A stretch of 64,000 nt of DNA. It comes from Cognatilysobacter terrigena (GTDB taxonomy: Bacteria > Pseudomonadota > Gammaproteobacteria > Xanthomonadales > Xanthomonadaceae). The first letter of the stretch is position 1; the number at the start of each line of letters is the position of its first letter. The position numbers were made by a program, and so were the translations under genes. The DNA is taken from assembly GCF_004361065.1 (NCBI RefSeq), contig NZ_SELT01000001.1, positions 186,001 to 250,000 of the forward strand, read 5' to 3'. The notes under the pieces were generated by a model that was not told where the DNA came from, did not search any database, and saw nothing but the letters and a program-made list of their open reading frames with translations. Below, piece after piece: positions 51,546 to 61,286 of this stretch.

Positions 51546-51690
51546 TCCACGGCGCGTTTCGGCCGGGCGGCAACGCGGCCTGAGCGCCCGTGCCGCGCAT
51601 TCGGTAATACTGCGCATCGTCGCGGGGCTTTCACGGATTCGTCACCAGAATCCGCGGCACATGCAGGAACCGATATCCAGGGGCGAAACG

Positions 51691-53277
51691 ATGTCCGAAA
51701 GCACGGTCGACGCGAACGTGCATCCCTTCCCGCCGCGGCACGAGCAGATCGGGCTCGGCGAAAGCGAACGGCAATTTCGCCTGCTGGTGCAGGGGGTGAC
51801 CGACTACGCGATCTACATGCTCGACACCAACGGGCAGATCGCGAGCTGGAATGCCGGCGGACAGCGGATCAAGGGCTACAAGGCCGACGAGATCATCGGC
51901 CAGCACTTCTCGCGGTTCTATACCGACGAAGACCGTTCGACGGGCGAGCCTGCCCGCGCGCTCGAAACCGCGCGCACTCAGGGCCGCTACGAGAAGGAAG
52001 GCTGGCGGCTGCGGAAAGATGGCACGCGCTTCTGGGCGAACGTCATCATCGATCCGGTGTACGACGAGGACGGCCGCCACATCGGCTTCGCCAAGATCAC
52101 CCGCGACATCACCGAGCGCCGCGAACAGCAGCGCGCGCTGGAAGTGGCGCAGCAGGCGATGCTGCAGGCGCATCGGATGGAAGCGATCGGCCAGCTGACC
52201 TACGGCGTCGCCCACGACTTCAACAACCTGCTGACGGTCATCACCAACAGCCTCGACCTGATTGCCGTCGACAGCAGCGATCCGCAGCGCGTGCGTCGCC
52301 TGATCGCCGGCGCGCAGCGCGCGGCGGAGCGTGGCTCGCTGCTGACGCGCCAGCTGCTCGCGTATTCGCGTCGGCAGACGCTGCGACCGGAAACGCACGA
52401 CCTCAACGCGTTGATCTACGGCGCGGAGTCGGTGCTGCGACGCGGCGTCGGCGAGAACGTCGAGATCGAACTCTCGCTGGGCCGGGACCTCGGCGAAGTG
52501 CACATCGATGCACCGGAGTTCGAAGCCGCGTTGCTCAACCTCGTCGTCAATGCGCGCGACGCGATGCCCGACGGCGGGCGCATCACCATTCGCTCGCGCG
52601 AACACACACAGCGCGAGCGCGAAGGCCGACGCACCGCGGGCCGCTACGTGGTGGTGACCGTGGAAGACACGGGCACCGGCATGTCGCCCGAGGTCATCGA
52701 ACACGCGATGGAGCCCTTCTTCACCACGAAGGAAGTGGGCAAGGGCAGTGGCCTCGGCCTGAGTCAGGTGTACGGCTTTGCCGTGCAGTCCGGCGGCGAC
52801 GTCACCATCGACAGCACGCAGGGCGGAGGCACCACGATCAGCTTCTACCTGCCCGTGCGCGATGGCGACACGCGCCTGGGCGAGGGCGACAGCGGTGCGC
52901 CGATCAAGATCCTCCTCGTCGAGGACGATCCGGACGTGCAGGCGATGGCGATCGAATCATTGCGGTTCCTCGGCTATGCGGTGCTCACGGCCGACGAAGG
53001 CACCGCCGCGCTCGAGATCCTGACGCGCGATCCAGAGATCGAAGTGCTGTTCACCGACGTGGTGATGCCCAAGGGCATGAGCGGCGTCGACCTGTTCCGC
53101 GAAGCGCGGCGTATCCGACCGGAGCTGCGCGTGCTGCTCGCATCCGGTTACGCGCGCGGGCAGCTGCCGACGATTCCCGAGGGTTGCGACTTCATCCCGA
53201 AGCCCTATCGCGTGGAAGATCTCGGCAAGCGCCTCGGTGCGCTGCTGGGCCATCCGCCGGTGCCGATGGCGTCCTGA
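51691..53277 (+). CDS. Hybrid histidine kinase: PAS, HisKA, HATPase, receiver
   Basis: 528-residue soluble hybrid kinase. PAS domain 32-145 ([26 protein letters not shown]); HisKA with phosphoacceptor H175 ([16 protein letters not shown]); HATPase with [16 protein letters not shown] and GSGLGLS; receiver 406-525 with phosphoacceptor D456 ([13 protein letters not shown]). No transmembrane segment, so it senses a cytosolic signal, perhaps redox or a ligand. ATG at 51691 with AGGGG seven bases before is preferred to 51661. Together with the lone receiver and the small membrane protein it may form one signalling unit. Confidence 0.9.
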   Translation: MSESTVDANVHPFPPRHEQIGLGESERQFRLLVQGVTDYAIYMLDTNGQIASWNAGGQRIKGYKADEIIGQHFSRFYTDEDRSTGEPARALETARTQGRYEKEGWRLRKDGTRFWANVIIDPVYDEDGRHIGFAKITRDITERREQQRALEVAQQAMLQAHRMEAIGQLTYGVAHDFNNLLTVITNSLDLIAVDSSDPQRVRRLIAGAQRAAERGSLLTRQLLAYSRRQTLRPETHDLNALIYGAESVLRRGVGENVEIELSLGRDLGEVHIDAPEFEAALLNLVVNARDAMPDGGRITIRSREHTQREREGRRTAGRYVVVTVEDTGTGMSPEVIEHAMEPFFTTKEVGKGSGLGLSQVYGFAVQSGGDVTIDSTQGGGTTISFYLPVRDGDTRLGEGDSGAPIKILLVEDDPDVQAMAIESLRFLGYAVLTADEGTAALEILTRDPEIEVLFTDVVMPKGMSGVDLFREARRIRPELRVLLASGYARGQLPTIPEGCDFIPKPYRVEDLGKRLGALLGHPPVPMAS

Positions 53278-53281
53278 TCGC

Positions 53282-53524
53282 GTGACGCAGCCCCGCGACG
53301 ACGATCCCGCCGCTCGCTATGGCGAGGCGGTCCGCACCGATCCTGCACGCCTGCGCGAACGCGAGCGTCGCCGCTATTCGACGAAGCGCGGCCGCGGCAC
53401 CTGGATCTGGTGGACGGTCGCGATCGGCGGATTGATCGCATTTGCCGGCCTGATGTGGGGCGTCATGGAAAAGACGAAGTGGACCGCCGGGGATATCGAT
53501 CGGGAAACCGGGCAGGCCTTGTAG
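53282..53524 (+). CDS. Small single-pass membrane protein
   Basis: 80-residue protein starting at GTG four bases after the hybrid kinase stop. A charged N-terminus (ERERRRYSTKRGRG) is followed by one transmembrane helix (WIWWTVAIGGLIAFAGLMWGVM) and an acidic tail. It may be translationally coupled to the kinase and could be its small partner, but no family is known. Start inferred from the gap; no Shine-Dalgarno is clear. Confidence 0.6.
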   Translation: MTQPRDDDPAARYGEAVRTDPARLRERERRRYSTKRGRGTWIWWTVAIGGLIAFAGLMWGVMEKTKWTAGDIDRETGQAL

Positions 53525-53752
53525 GGCCGTGCGGTTTCGATGGTTGTCTGCGTCGCCCGTGTCGTGATGTCCGCCCTGAGAATTGGTCGCGATGTTTGCG
53601 GAGCGGTTTCGGCCGCGGCGGGCCGATGTCGTTGCGGGTGAGCGGACGACCGCCGCGCAGACGTCGCCGCGTCGCACGCCCAGCGTGAACCGATCCAACT
53701 CGGCGACTGCGTTCGGATAGCGTCGGTCGCGGGATCAGGCGAAACTTGCCGT

Positions 53753-55177
53753 ATGAAATTCGCTCCCTTCCTCGCGACGATCGTCGCGGTCGCCAGCTTT
53801 TCCGCATCCGCGCAACACGACCACCATGCAATGACGGCGGCGTCGCCACCGCCGGCGGCATCGACCCCAACCTCGACCGAGCCGCCCACGACCCCGAACA
53901 CCACCGCACCGCCGATGGATCACGGCGCGATGGACCACGAGGGCATGGACCACACCGGCATGAGCGGCATGCACGACATGGGCGGCATGGACATGCCGGA
54001 GCATGCGATGCAGGGCGCGCTCGGGCCGTATGTGTCGGCGCGCGAAGCATCGGGCACGTCGTGGCAGCCGGACACATCGACGCACGGCGGCCTTCATGCC
54101 ATGCAGGGCGACTGGATGCTGATGGCGCACGGCGTGCTCAACGCCGTGTACGACGACCAGTCGGGCCCGCGCGGCGACAGTGGCTCGTTCGCCTCCGGCA
54201 GGTTGATGGGCATGGCGCAACGGCCCTTGGGCAGCGGCACGCTGCAGCTGCGCGCGATGCTGAGTCCGGATCCGTTGATGGGCGCGCGCGGCTATCCGCT
54301 GCTGCTCGCGAGCGGCGAGACGGCGAACGGCGTCGACCGGCTCGTCGACCGCCAGCATCCGCACGACTTCTTCATGGAACTCGCCGCGTCCGCGTCGCAC
54401 GACATCGGCGAGCGCAGCAGCGTGTTTCTCTATGGCGGCCTTCCGGGCGAGCCGGCATTCGGGCCGCCGGCCTTCATGCACCGCGAAGCGATCCTCGATT
54501 CACCCGAAGCGCCGATTACGCATCACTGGCTCGATTCCACGCACATCAGCATGGGCGTGCTGACCGCCGGCGTCGTCGTCGATAACGCGAAGCTCGAAGT
54601 GAGCCGCTTCAATGCGCGCGAGCCGGACGAGCGCCGCTGGAACATCGAAACCGGCGCACTGGATTCGACCGCCGTGCGCGCATCGTGGAATCCGGTGCCG
54701 ACGCTCGCGCTGCAGGCCAGCTGGGGTCGCTTCAAGGATCCCGAACAGCTGGAGCCGGGTGTCGACCAGGATCGCTGGTCCGCGAGTGCGCTTTATGCGC
54801 GCGATGTCGCGCCGGGATGGCGTCTCGCCGGCACGTTCGCCTGGGGCCGCAAGTCGATCAAGCACCACGGCGAACGACTCGACGACGACGCCTTCGCGCT
54901 CGAAGGCTCGGTCAAGCACAACGGCTGGACCGTGTTCGCGCGAGGGGAGAACACGGAAAACCGCGAGCTGGTGGAGGCGGACGACGGACACGGCCCGGCG
55001 TATTCGGTGAGCAAGATGTCGCTCGGCGCGCTGCGTGACGTCGCCATCAGTCCGCATCTCGTGTTCGGCGTGGGTGGACTGGTGTCTGTCAACTTCGTGC
55101 CCGAGGAATTGCGGGACGTCTACGGCGGTCGGCATCCGACCGCCGTCATGGGCTTCGTGCGCTTGAAGCTCGACTGA
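53753..55177 (+). CDS. Outer-membrane-like protein with a His/Met-rich N-terminus
   Basis: 474-residue exported protein with a signal peptide ending near SASA. Residues 20-100 are a His- and Met-rich tract (MDHGAMDHEGMDHTGMSGMHDMGGMDM) after a Pro/Thr linker, a copper-binding pattern. The rest is a beta-rich domain like outer-membrane beta-barrel proteins of copper resistance clusters (MSQ-like LMAHGVLNAVYDDQSG, SVFLYGGLPGEPAFGPPAFMHRE, HHWLDSTHISMGVLTAG). No copper ATPase or CopA/B genes are in the window. Function inferred from composition. Confidence 0.75.
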   Translation: MKFAPFLATIVAVASFSASAQHDHHAMTAASPPPAASTPTSTEPPTTPNTTAPPMDHGAMDHEGMDHTGMSGMHDMGGMDMPEHAMQGALGPYVSAREASGTSWQPDTSTHGGLHAMQGDWMLMAHGVLNAVYDDQSGPRGDSGSFASGRLMGMAQRPLGSGTLQLRAMLSPDPLMGARGYPLLLASGETANGVDRLVDRQHPHDFFMELAASASHDIGERSSVFLYGGLPGEPAFGPPAFMHREAILDSPEAPITHHWLDSTHISMGVLTAGVVVDNAKLEVSRFNAREPDERRWNIETGALDSTAVRASWNPVPTLALQASWGRFKDPEQLEPGVDQDRWSASALYARDVAPGWRLAGTFAWGRKSIKHHGERLDDDAFALEGSVKHNGWTVFARGENTENRELVEADDGHGPAYSVSKMSLGALRDVAISPHLVFGVGGLVSVNFVPEELRDVYGGRHPTAVMGFVRLKLD

Positions 55178-55431
55178 GGTTCGTGCTGCGGAATGGTGTA
55201 CCGCGGGCGCGGCCCTCCAGAGTCGCGCAGCAACACCGATGACGGGTGGTCGCGAACCACAACGTACCGGGGGCCGACTCGCATCTCGATGACGCACCGC
55301 CGCATCGATCGGCTCGTGCGCGCGTCTGCATCCAAGGAAAACGGGTCGTCCACAACCGCACATCGGGCGGGTCGCAAGGCGCGCGATGGCGCGTCGTAGG
55401 ATCGGGCAGCCACTGACCCATGGAGCCCGCC

Positions 55432-56934
55432 ATGCCCCACCGTTGCACGCCGCGCATCCTCGCGCTTTCCCTCGGACTCGCGCTCGGCGCCATCACCGGT
55501 ACGGCGTCCGCCGACGATCGCAGCGACATCCGCTCGGAAGTCACGCGACGCCACGACGAGGCAGTGAAGCGCCTGCAGGACTGGATCGCGCTGCCTTCGA
55601 TCGCGGCCGAGAACCGCAATTCGCAGGAAGGTGCCGAGTACATGGCGAAGCTCGCGCGCGATGCGGGCTTTCAGAAGGTGGAGATCGTGAAGACCGACGG
55701 CAAGCCCGGCGTGTTCGCGACGCTCGACGCCGGCGCGAAGAAGACCGTCGGCCTGTACTTCATGTACGACGTGAAGCAGTTCGATCCGTCGGAGTGGTCG
55801 TCGCCGCCGCTGGAAGCGCGCATCGTCGACAAGCCCGACTACGGCAAGGCGATCGTCGGCCGCGGCGCGGTGAACCAGAAAGGGCCGGAGTCGGCGTTCC
55901 TCGCCGCATTGCACGCCATCCGCGGTGCGAACAAGACGATGCCGGTGAACCTCGTGCTGGTGGCGGAAGGCGAGGAAGAAATCGGCTCGCCGCACATCGC
56001 GCAGATCGTGCGTCGCCCGGACGTCGCCGCGGCGATGAAGAACACCGTCGGCGTGTTCATGCCGTCGGCCGAGCAGGAGTCCGATGGCACGGTCACGGTC
56101 ACGCTCGGCGCGAAGGGCGTCGTCGAACTCGAACTCGTCAGCAGCGGCGAGAAGTGGGGCCGCGGACCGTCGAAGGACGTGCATTCGTCGCTCAAGGCGA
56201 TGGTCGACAGCCCGAGCTGGCACCTGATCAAGGCGCTCGACACGCTGGTGTCGGCCGACGGCAACACGATCACGGTCGAGGGTTATCCGAAGGCGCCGCC
56301 GATCAGCGCCGAACACCGCGCGATGATCGCGGCGGCGGTGAAGGCGTCGCCCGACGGCGAGGCCATGTCGAAGAAGCAGCTGGGCGTGCAGCACTGGATC
56401 GGCGATCTGCCGTGGCAGGCGGCGCAGGAACGCCTGGTTTCGCAGCCGACGATCAACATCGAAGGGCTCGTCGCTGGCTACACCGGGCCGGGCGGCAAGA
56501 CGGTGCTGCCGCATCGCGCCGTCGCGAAGATCGACATGCGCCTCGTGCCGGGCATGACGAAGGATGCAGCGGTCGCGGCGCTGAAGTCGCATCTCGCGAA
56601 GCACGGCTTCGGCGACATCGAGGTCAACGTCAGCGGCGGCTACAACCCGACGAGCACGGATTCGAAGGCGCCGCTGATCCAGGCGCAGGTGGCGACGCTG
56701 CGATCGCTCGGCATCGAGCCGCTGTTGTGGCCGCGCGGCGCCGGCTCGTATCCGGGCTTCGTGTTCACCGACCCGCCGCTGAGTCTGGCGTCGGGCCACT
56801 TCGGCCTTGGCACGGGCGGCGGTGCGCACGCGCCGGACGAGTTCTACGTCATCGAATCGAGCAACCCGAAAGTGCAGGGCTACGACGGCGCGGTGATGTC
56901 GTTCGTCGACTACCTGTACCAGCTCGCAAAGTGA
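55432..56934 (+). CDS. Exported M20-family metallopeptidase, atypical metal site
   Basis: 500-residue M20 dipeptidase-like protein with a signal peptide (LALSLGLALGAITGTASA). Family landmarks: NSQEGAEYMAKLARDAGF, EGEEEIGSP (E general base region), KAPLIQAQV, and the late GTGGGAHAPDE. Two zinc ligands differ: GHxDVQP reads MYDVKQF, so the histidine is Met, and the bridging GRGATD(D/N)KGP reads GRGAVNQKGP, so the aspartate is Asn. Start at 55432 with GGAG six bases upstream. It may be inactive, use a single metal or act on different peptides. Confidence 0.86.
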   Translation: MPHRCTPRILALSLGLALGAITGTASADDRSDIRSEVTRRHDEAVKRLQDWIALPSIAAENRNSQEGAEYMAKLARDAGFQKVEIVKTDGKPGVFATLDAGAKKTVGLYFMYDVKQFDPSEWSSPPLEARIVDKPDYGKAIVGRGAVNQKGPESAFLAALHAIRGANKTMPVNLVLVAEGEEEIGSPHIAQIVRRPDVAAAMKNTVGVFMPSAEQESDGTVTVTLGAKGVVELELVSSGEKWGRGPSKDVHSSLKAMVDSPSWHLIKALDTLVSADGNTITVEGYPKAPPISAEHRAMIAAAVKASPDGEAMSKKQLGVQHWIGDLPWQAAQERLVSQPTINIEGLVAGYTGPGGKTVLPHRAVAKIDMRLVPGMTKDAAVAALKSHLAKHGFGDIEVNVSGGYNPTSTDSKAPLIQAQVATLRSLGIEPLLWPRGAGSYPGFVFTDPPLSLASGHFGLGTGGGAHAPDEFYVIESSNPKVQGYDGAVMSFVDYLYQLAK

Positions 56935-56937
56935 CGA

Positions 56938-58767
56938 TCAGGGCGCGATCGCGGCCAGCGCGGTCGACAGGCTGACGCGGTCGCGCCCCGCACGCTTGGA
57001 TGCGTACATGGCTTCGTCGCTCGCGCGCATCAGCGTGGCGGCGTCGCAGCCGTGCAGGCCGTAGAGCGCGACGCCGATCGACACGGTGACGCGCAGCGAT
57101 TCGCCCGGCACGATGCCGTCGAACGCCTGCTCCGCGATCGCGACGCGCAGGCGGTCGGCGAACGTCATCGCGCTGTCGATGTCGTGCTCGGCGATGACGA
57201 CGAGGAATTCCTCGCCGCCCAGCCGCACCGGCAGGTCGGAACTGCGGCTCGCCTGCCGCAGTTGCGCTGCGATGCCTGCGAGCACCCGGTCGCCGGCCTC
57301 GTGGCCGTAGGTGTCGTTGATGCGCTTGAAGTGGTCGATGTCGAGCGCGACGAACGCGAGCCCGCCGCCACGCCGCTCCGCCAGCGGCATCTGCACGCGC
57401 AGGTATTCGTCGAGGAAGCGACGGTTGTACAGGCGCGTGAGTTCGTCGGTGATGACGAGCTTCTGCAGCTCCTGCGCTTCCTGCTTGGCGCGTTCGCGGA
57501 TGCGATGGTTCTCGACCGCCATCGCCAGCAGCTTGGCCGCCGACAGCAGCGTGCGTTCCTGACGCTGCGACGGCCGGCGCGTGCGCGGCGACAGTGCGGC
57601 GAGCACGCCGAGCGGCGCAGTCGCACCGGGCAGCGGGGACAGCGCCAGCACGTGCACGCCCTTGGCGGCCAGCCGCGCGCGCAGCGCATCGGGGCCGTCG
57701 TCGCCGTCTTCGGGCGACGCCGAGGCGTCGCGCAGTCGCGCGTCGGTCGCGGCATCGGCGATGCGATGCAGGCGCTGGCCATCGCTGACCATATGCACGC
57801 TTGCGGCCTCGACGATGTCGTAAGCCGTGAGGATTTCGCAGGCGTTGCGCGCGAGTTGCGCCTCGCCGACGTCGGTATCGGCCAGCGCGGCGGACAATGC
57901 GGACAATGTCGACAGCTCGCGATCACGGGCGCGCTGGCGGCGATGCATGACGTGCAGCATCAGGCCGGCAACGGCGATCACGCCGAGCGCCGCGGCGAGC
58001 GCCCAGGCGATCCAGCGGTGCCATTCCGGCGGCGGGGGCTGCAGCAGCTGGATGTCGCCCGGGTCTGCGAGCACGACTTGGAAGCCGCCATCGAACGGCC
58101 ACGTCGGCTTGTAGATCGACAGCACGCCGGTCGCGGCGATGCGCGTGCCGCGCGGATAGCGCTTCCAGTCGAAGCGATCGACGACCGGCGCGGGAATGAA
58201 GAGCTGCATCGGCACGCCGTCGTCGCCGGTGATGCGCAGCATCGCGAAGCTGTCGAGGCTCACCGCGCCGGCGACGCCTTCGACGCGCACGCGCTTGCCG
58301 ACGTGCGTCCAGTCGTCCGCTTCTTCCACGGTGAGCGGCAGCGGCTTGGGCAGCGCTGCGTGACCGACGCGGCGGACCTGCGCGTCCTGCAGCTGGATCG
58401 AGCCCTTGAACTGGTTGACCTCGCCCCAGGCCTCGACGACGTCGCCGGCCGCGAGCTGCACGCGCACGTCGCGTGGGTTGAAGAGGCCGAGGCCGCCGGT
58501 GGCGTCCTGCACGAAGACCTGCAGGCCGACGCGTCGCGATACACCGGTCGGAATCAGGACGGTGCCGCGCACGCGCACACGCTCGCCTTTGCGGTCGGGG
58601 ACCGTGTCGTGGTCGCTGTCGATGACGACACTTGCGATCGGCTCGAGCGGCAGCGTGGCCGGATCAAGGTCGACCACGCGCGGTCGCGGCGCGTGCGGCG
58701 CGGCGACGGCCAGCGCCGGAAGCATCGCGAGCAGGAGCGTGAGGACGAAGCGTCGTAACGGTTCCAC
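56938..58767 (-). CDS. Membrane diguanylate cyclase with an OB-fold-like sensor and GAF
   Basis: 609-residue protein. A signal/hydrophobic segment (LLLAMLPALAVA) is followed by a periplasmic part (residues 25-245) with repeated beta-barrel segments like OB folds (VRVRGTVLIPTGVSRRVGLQVFVQDATGGLGLFNP; KRVRVEGVAGAVSLDSF). A transmembrane helix (WIAWALAAALGVIAVAGLML) leads to a GAF-like region and a GGDEF domain with intact RLGGEEF (517-521) and an I-site RSSD. It should make c-di-GMP in response to a periplasmic ligand. Convergent with the M20 gene. Confidence 0.88.
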   Translation of the reverse strand: MEPLRRFVLTLLLAMLPALAVAAPHAPRPRVVDLDPATLPLEPIASVVIDSDHDTVPDRKGERVRVRGTVLIPTGVSRRVGLQVFVQDATGGLGLFNPRDVRVQLAAGDVVEAWGEVNQFKGSIQLQDAQVRRVGHAALPKPLPLTVEEADDWTHVGKRVRVEGVAGAVSLDSFAMLRITGDDGVPMQLFIPAPVVDRFDWKRYPRGTRIAATGVLSIYKPTWPFDGGFQVVLADPGDIQLLQPPPPEWHRWIAWALAAALGVIAVAGLMLHVMHRRQRARDRELSTLSALSAALADTDVGEAQLARNACEILTAYDIVEAASVHMVSDGQRLHRIADAATDARLRDASASPEDGDDGPDALRARLAAKGVHVLALSPLPGATAPLGVLAALSPRTRRPSQRQERTLLSAAKLLAMAVENHRIRERAKQEAQELQKLVITDELTRLYNRRFLDEYLRVQMPLAERRGGGLAFVALDIDHFKRINDTYGHEAGDRVLAGIAAQLRQASRSSDLPVRLGGEEFLVVIAEHDIDSAMTFADRLRVAIAEQAFDGIVPGESLRVTVSIGVALYGLHGCDAATLMRASDEAMYASKRAGRDRVSLSTALAAIAP

Positions 58768-58910
58768 GCAGGCGGCTTTCCTCCCGGCGGCGACCCGGGC
58801 TCGAAGCGGCTATCGGCCGGTCGTCGCGAATCTGAAGGGCGATCCTTCACACGCGCACGTGGTCGCGACGCGGGTCGTGGCATCAGCGTGCTTTCCGTCG
58901 CGGACACGCC

Positions 58911-59636
58911 ATGCGCCGATTCGCCCAGGCCCTGCTGCCCGAAGCGCTACCCGCCGGCCTGCCGCCACGCGTGGCGGCCGCGCTGCCGCAGTCGCCCGAG
59001 CGCTACAACATTGCGGTGCGCAAGCCGGCAGCGATCATCCTCGACATCGGCGACGGCCCGGATGTCGGCGATGCGCTCTGGGGCCTGGTGCCGAGCTGGT
59101 CGAAAACGCCCGAGACGAAATACACCACGGTGACCGCGCGCCTCGACCGCGCACCGTCGAGCCGCATCTATCGCAGCGCATGGGAGAAGCGGCGCTGCGT
59201 GGTGCCGATGACGGGCTATTACAAGTGGGATCGCACCGTGAAGCCGGCACGCCCGTACTTCATCCAGTCGAAAGCGGGTGAGGTGCTGTTCGCGGCCGGC
59301 CTGTGGGACCGCTGGCCGGCGGATGCACCCGAGATGCTGACGTTCACCGTGCTCACCATGCCTAACAGTGCGATCCCGCCGCCGCTCGTGCCCGACGGCC
59401 CGGTGTTCATTCCCGCGTCGAAGGTGGAGGACTGGATCGCCGGGCCGTGGTTCCCGCAGCGCTTCCTGTCGGGCATGAAGCAGCCTGCGTTGGAGGCGTA
59501 CGCGGTATCCCGCGCGATCCGCGATCGCGACGTCGATGACTACACGCTGCTCGAGCCCGCATCAGCGAGCGACGACGGTATACCGCAAGCGCCCGACGAC
59601 GAGTCGTGGCTCGACGACGAAGACGATATCGACTGA
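58911..59636 (+). CDS. SRAP-fold protein (YedK/HMCES-like) without catalytic residues
   Basis: 241-residue protein of the SRAP family (RYNIAV, LWGLVPSW, ARLDRAPSSRIYRSAWEKRRCVVPMTGYYKW, PYFIQ, LFAAGLWDRW). In the bacterial YedK enzymes, Cys2 (MCGR), an Asn (INARVE), a Glu (GF/YEW) and a His (IHDRMP) shield abasic sites as a covalent DNA-protein crosslink. Here MRRFAQ replaces MCGR, TVTAR replaces the Asn, GYYKW has Lys for Glu, and the His loop reads AIPPPLVPDGP. The acidic tail (DDESWLDDEDDID) is an addition. The start has no alternative with Cys2. It probably binds DNA without crosslinking; role unknown. Confidence 0.85.
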   Translation: MRRFAQALLPEALPAGLPPRVAAALPQSPERYNIAVRKPAAIILDIGDGPDVGDALWGLVPSWSKTPETKYTTVTARLDRAPSSRIYRSAWEKRRCVVPMTGYYKWDRTVKPARPYFIQSKAGEVLFAAGLWDRWPADAPEMLTFTVLTMPNSAIPPPLVPDGPVFIPASKVEDWIAGPWFPQRFLSGMKQPALEAYAVSRAIRDRDVDDYTLLEPASASDDGIPQAPDDESWLDDEDDID

Positions 59637-60130
59637 GTGCGCGGCACGGTTCGATCGAAGTGCGCCGGCGTGGTCGTCGTGTTGGTCGACGGAGCGCTGG
59701 CTGGCTGATCGGTTGGGCGATCTCCGGGCGCTTACGCGCCTCCACCATTTGCCGCTGGTGCGGTCGCGCGAGGCAAGGGCAGAGCTCGCACGCTAATGCG
59801 ACTCATCCATTCGCTAACGCGTCTGCTTACGCGGTGCACAACCCGCGTCGCACGTCGCTACACCAGTGCTGTTGCCACATCGACGGCAAGCGGCGTCGGA
59901 AGTCGAGCAGGCGTGCTGTAGAGCATCGCGCAACGCACCAGACAACCACGACAAGAATCCGCTGATGTGCAGTCCAACCGTCAAGCGAACGAGCTCCAGC
60001 AAACACGCGAAATTCCTCGCGTCGATGCGTAGTCGCTTATGCATGAAGCGAACTTTTGGGAGCGTAGCGTGCACCTCCCGCGTCGCACCCACTGCCCGTC
60101 CGTAGCACGTCAACTTACCTTGGAGGCTTC
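59637..60130. other. Intergenic region, no gene seen
   Basis: This 494-base stretch between the SRAP-like gene and the dehydrogenase is lower in G+C than the genes around it. No frame has a convincing start or family match. It holds the promoter of the operon that begins at 60131, but I see no clear sigma-70 pair. Confidence 0.4.
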
Positions 60131-61270
60131 ATGCGCGCACTCGTCTACAACGGGCCCCGCGACGTCAGCGTCGTTGACCGACCCGATCCGAAAATCGAAA
60201 AACCGACCGATGCGATCGTCCGCATCACCACCACGAACATCTGCGGCTCGGACCTGCACATGTACGAGGGCCGCACGTCAATGCCGGGCGGCAGCATCCT
60301 CGGCCACGAGAACCTCGGCGAAGTGATCGAAGTCGGCAATGCGGTCGAACGCGTCCGCAAGGGCGATCGCGTCGCCGTGCCGTTCAACGTCGCCTGTGGC
60401 TGCTGCGAGAACTGCGAGCGCGGCTTCACCGGCGCCTGCCTGCGCGCGAACCCCGACGGCGTGGGCGCTGCTTACGGGTTCGCCGAAATGGGCCCGTACG
60501 CCGGTGGCCAGGCCGAGTACCTGCGCGTGCCGTATGCGGACTTCAATTGCCTGATCCTGCCCGCCGACGCGGCGGAGCGGGAAAACGACTACGTGATGCT
60601 CGCCGACATTTTTCCCACTGGCTATCACGCGACCGAACTCGCAGGCCTGCAGCCCGGCGAAAGCGTGGTGATTTACGGCGCCGGCCCTGTCGGCCTGATG
60701 GCGGCGTACTCGGCCGTCCTCCGTGGCGCCTACCAGGTGATGGTGGTGGACACCCAGAAGGATCGCCTCGCGCTCGCCGAACAGATCGGCGCCATCCCGA
60801 TCGACGACACCGAACAGGACGGCGTCGATCAGGTGCTCGAGCTCACCAACGGCAAGGGCGCGGACCGTGGTTGCGAATGCGTCGGCTATCAGTGCTTCAA
60901 CTGCGCGCGTCGCGAAACGCCCGGCCTAACGATGAACAACCTCATCCAGGCGGTGAAGCCGACTGGTGGTATCGGCGCCGTCGGCGTGTTCATGCCGGAA
61001 GATCCGGGCGGTGCGACCGACCTCGCGAAGGAGGGCAAGATCCCGTTCGACATCGGCATGTTCTTCTACAAGGGTCAGCAGTTCGCGAGTGGGCAGTGCC
61101 ACGTCAAGCGCTACAACCGCTACCTGATGCACCTCATCCACAGCGGCAAGGCGACACCGTCGTTCATCATCTCGCACGAGCTGCCGCTGGAGCAGGCGCC
61201 GGAAGGCTACAAGAACTTCGACGAGCGCAATGATGGCTGGACGAAGGTCGTTCTGAAGCCGGGCACGTGA
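60131..61270 (+). CDS. fdhA: Glutathione-independent formaldehyde dehydrogenase
   Basis: 379-residue zinc medium-chain dehydrogenase with the FdhA pattern: NICGSDLHMYEGR, ILGHENLGEVIEVG, structural-zinc CGCCENCERGFTGACL, DIFPTGYHATELAGLQPGESVVIYGAGPVGLMAAYSAVLRGA and the typical insertion GADRGCECVGYQCFN. It oxidises formaldehyde with NAD. GGAGG before the ATG. It overlaps no other gene but a propeller protein starts 17 bases after its stop. Confidence 0.9.
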   Translation: MRALVYNGPRDVSVVDRPDPKIEKPTDAIVRITTTNICGSDLHMYEGRTSMPGGSILGHENLGEVIEVGNAVERVRKGDRVAVPFNVACGCCENCERGFTGACLRANPDGVGAAYGFAEMGPYAGGQAEYLRVPYADFNCLILPADAAERENDYVMLADIFPTGYHATELAGLQPGESVVIYGAGPVGLMAAYSAVLRGAYQVMVVDTQKDRLALAEQIGAIPIDDTEQDGVDQVLELTNGKGADRGCECVGYQCFNCARRETPGLTMNNLIQAVKPTGGIGAVGVFMPEDPGGATDLAKEGKIPFDIGMFFYKGQQFASGQCHVKRYNRYLMHLIHSGKATPSFIISHELPLEQAPEGYKNFDERNDGWTKVVLKPGT

Positions 61271-61286
61271 CGGGAGTGCCATCGAC

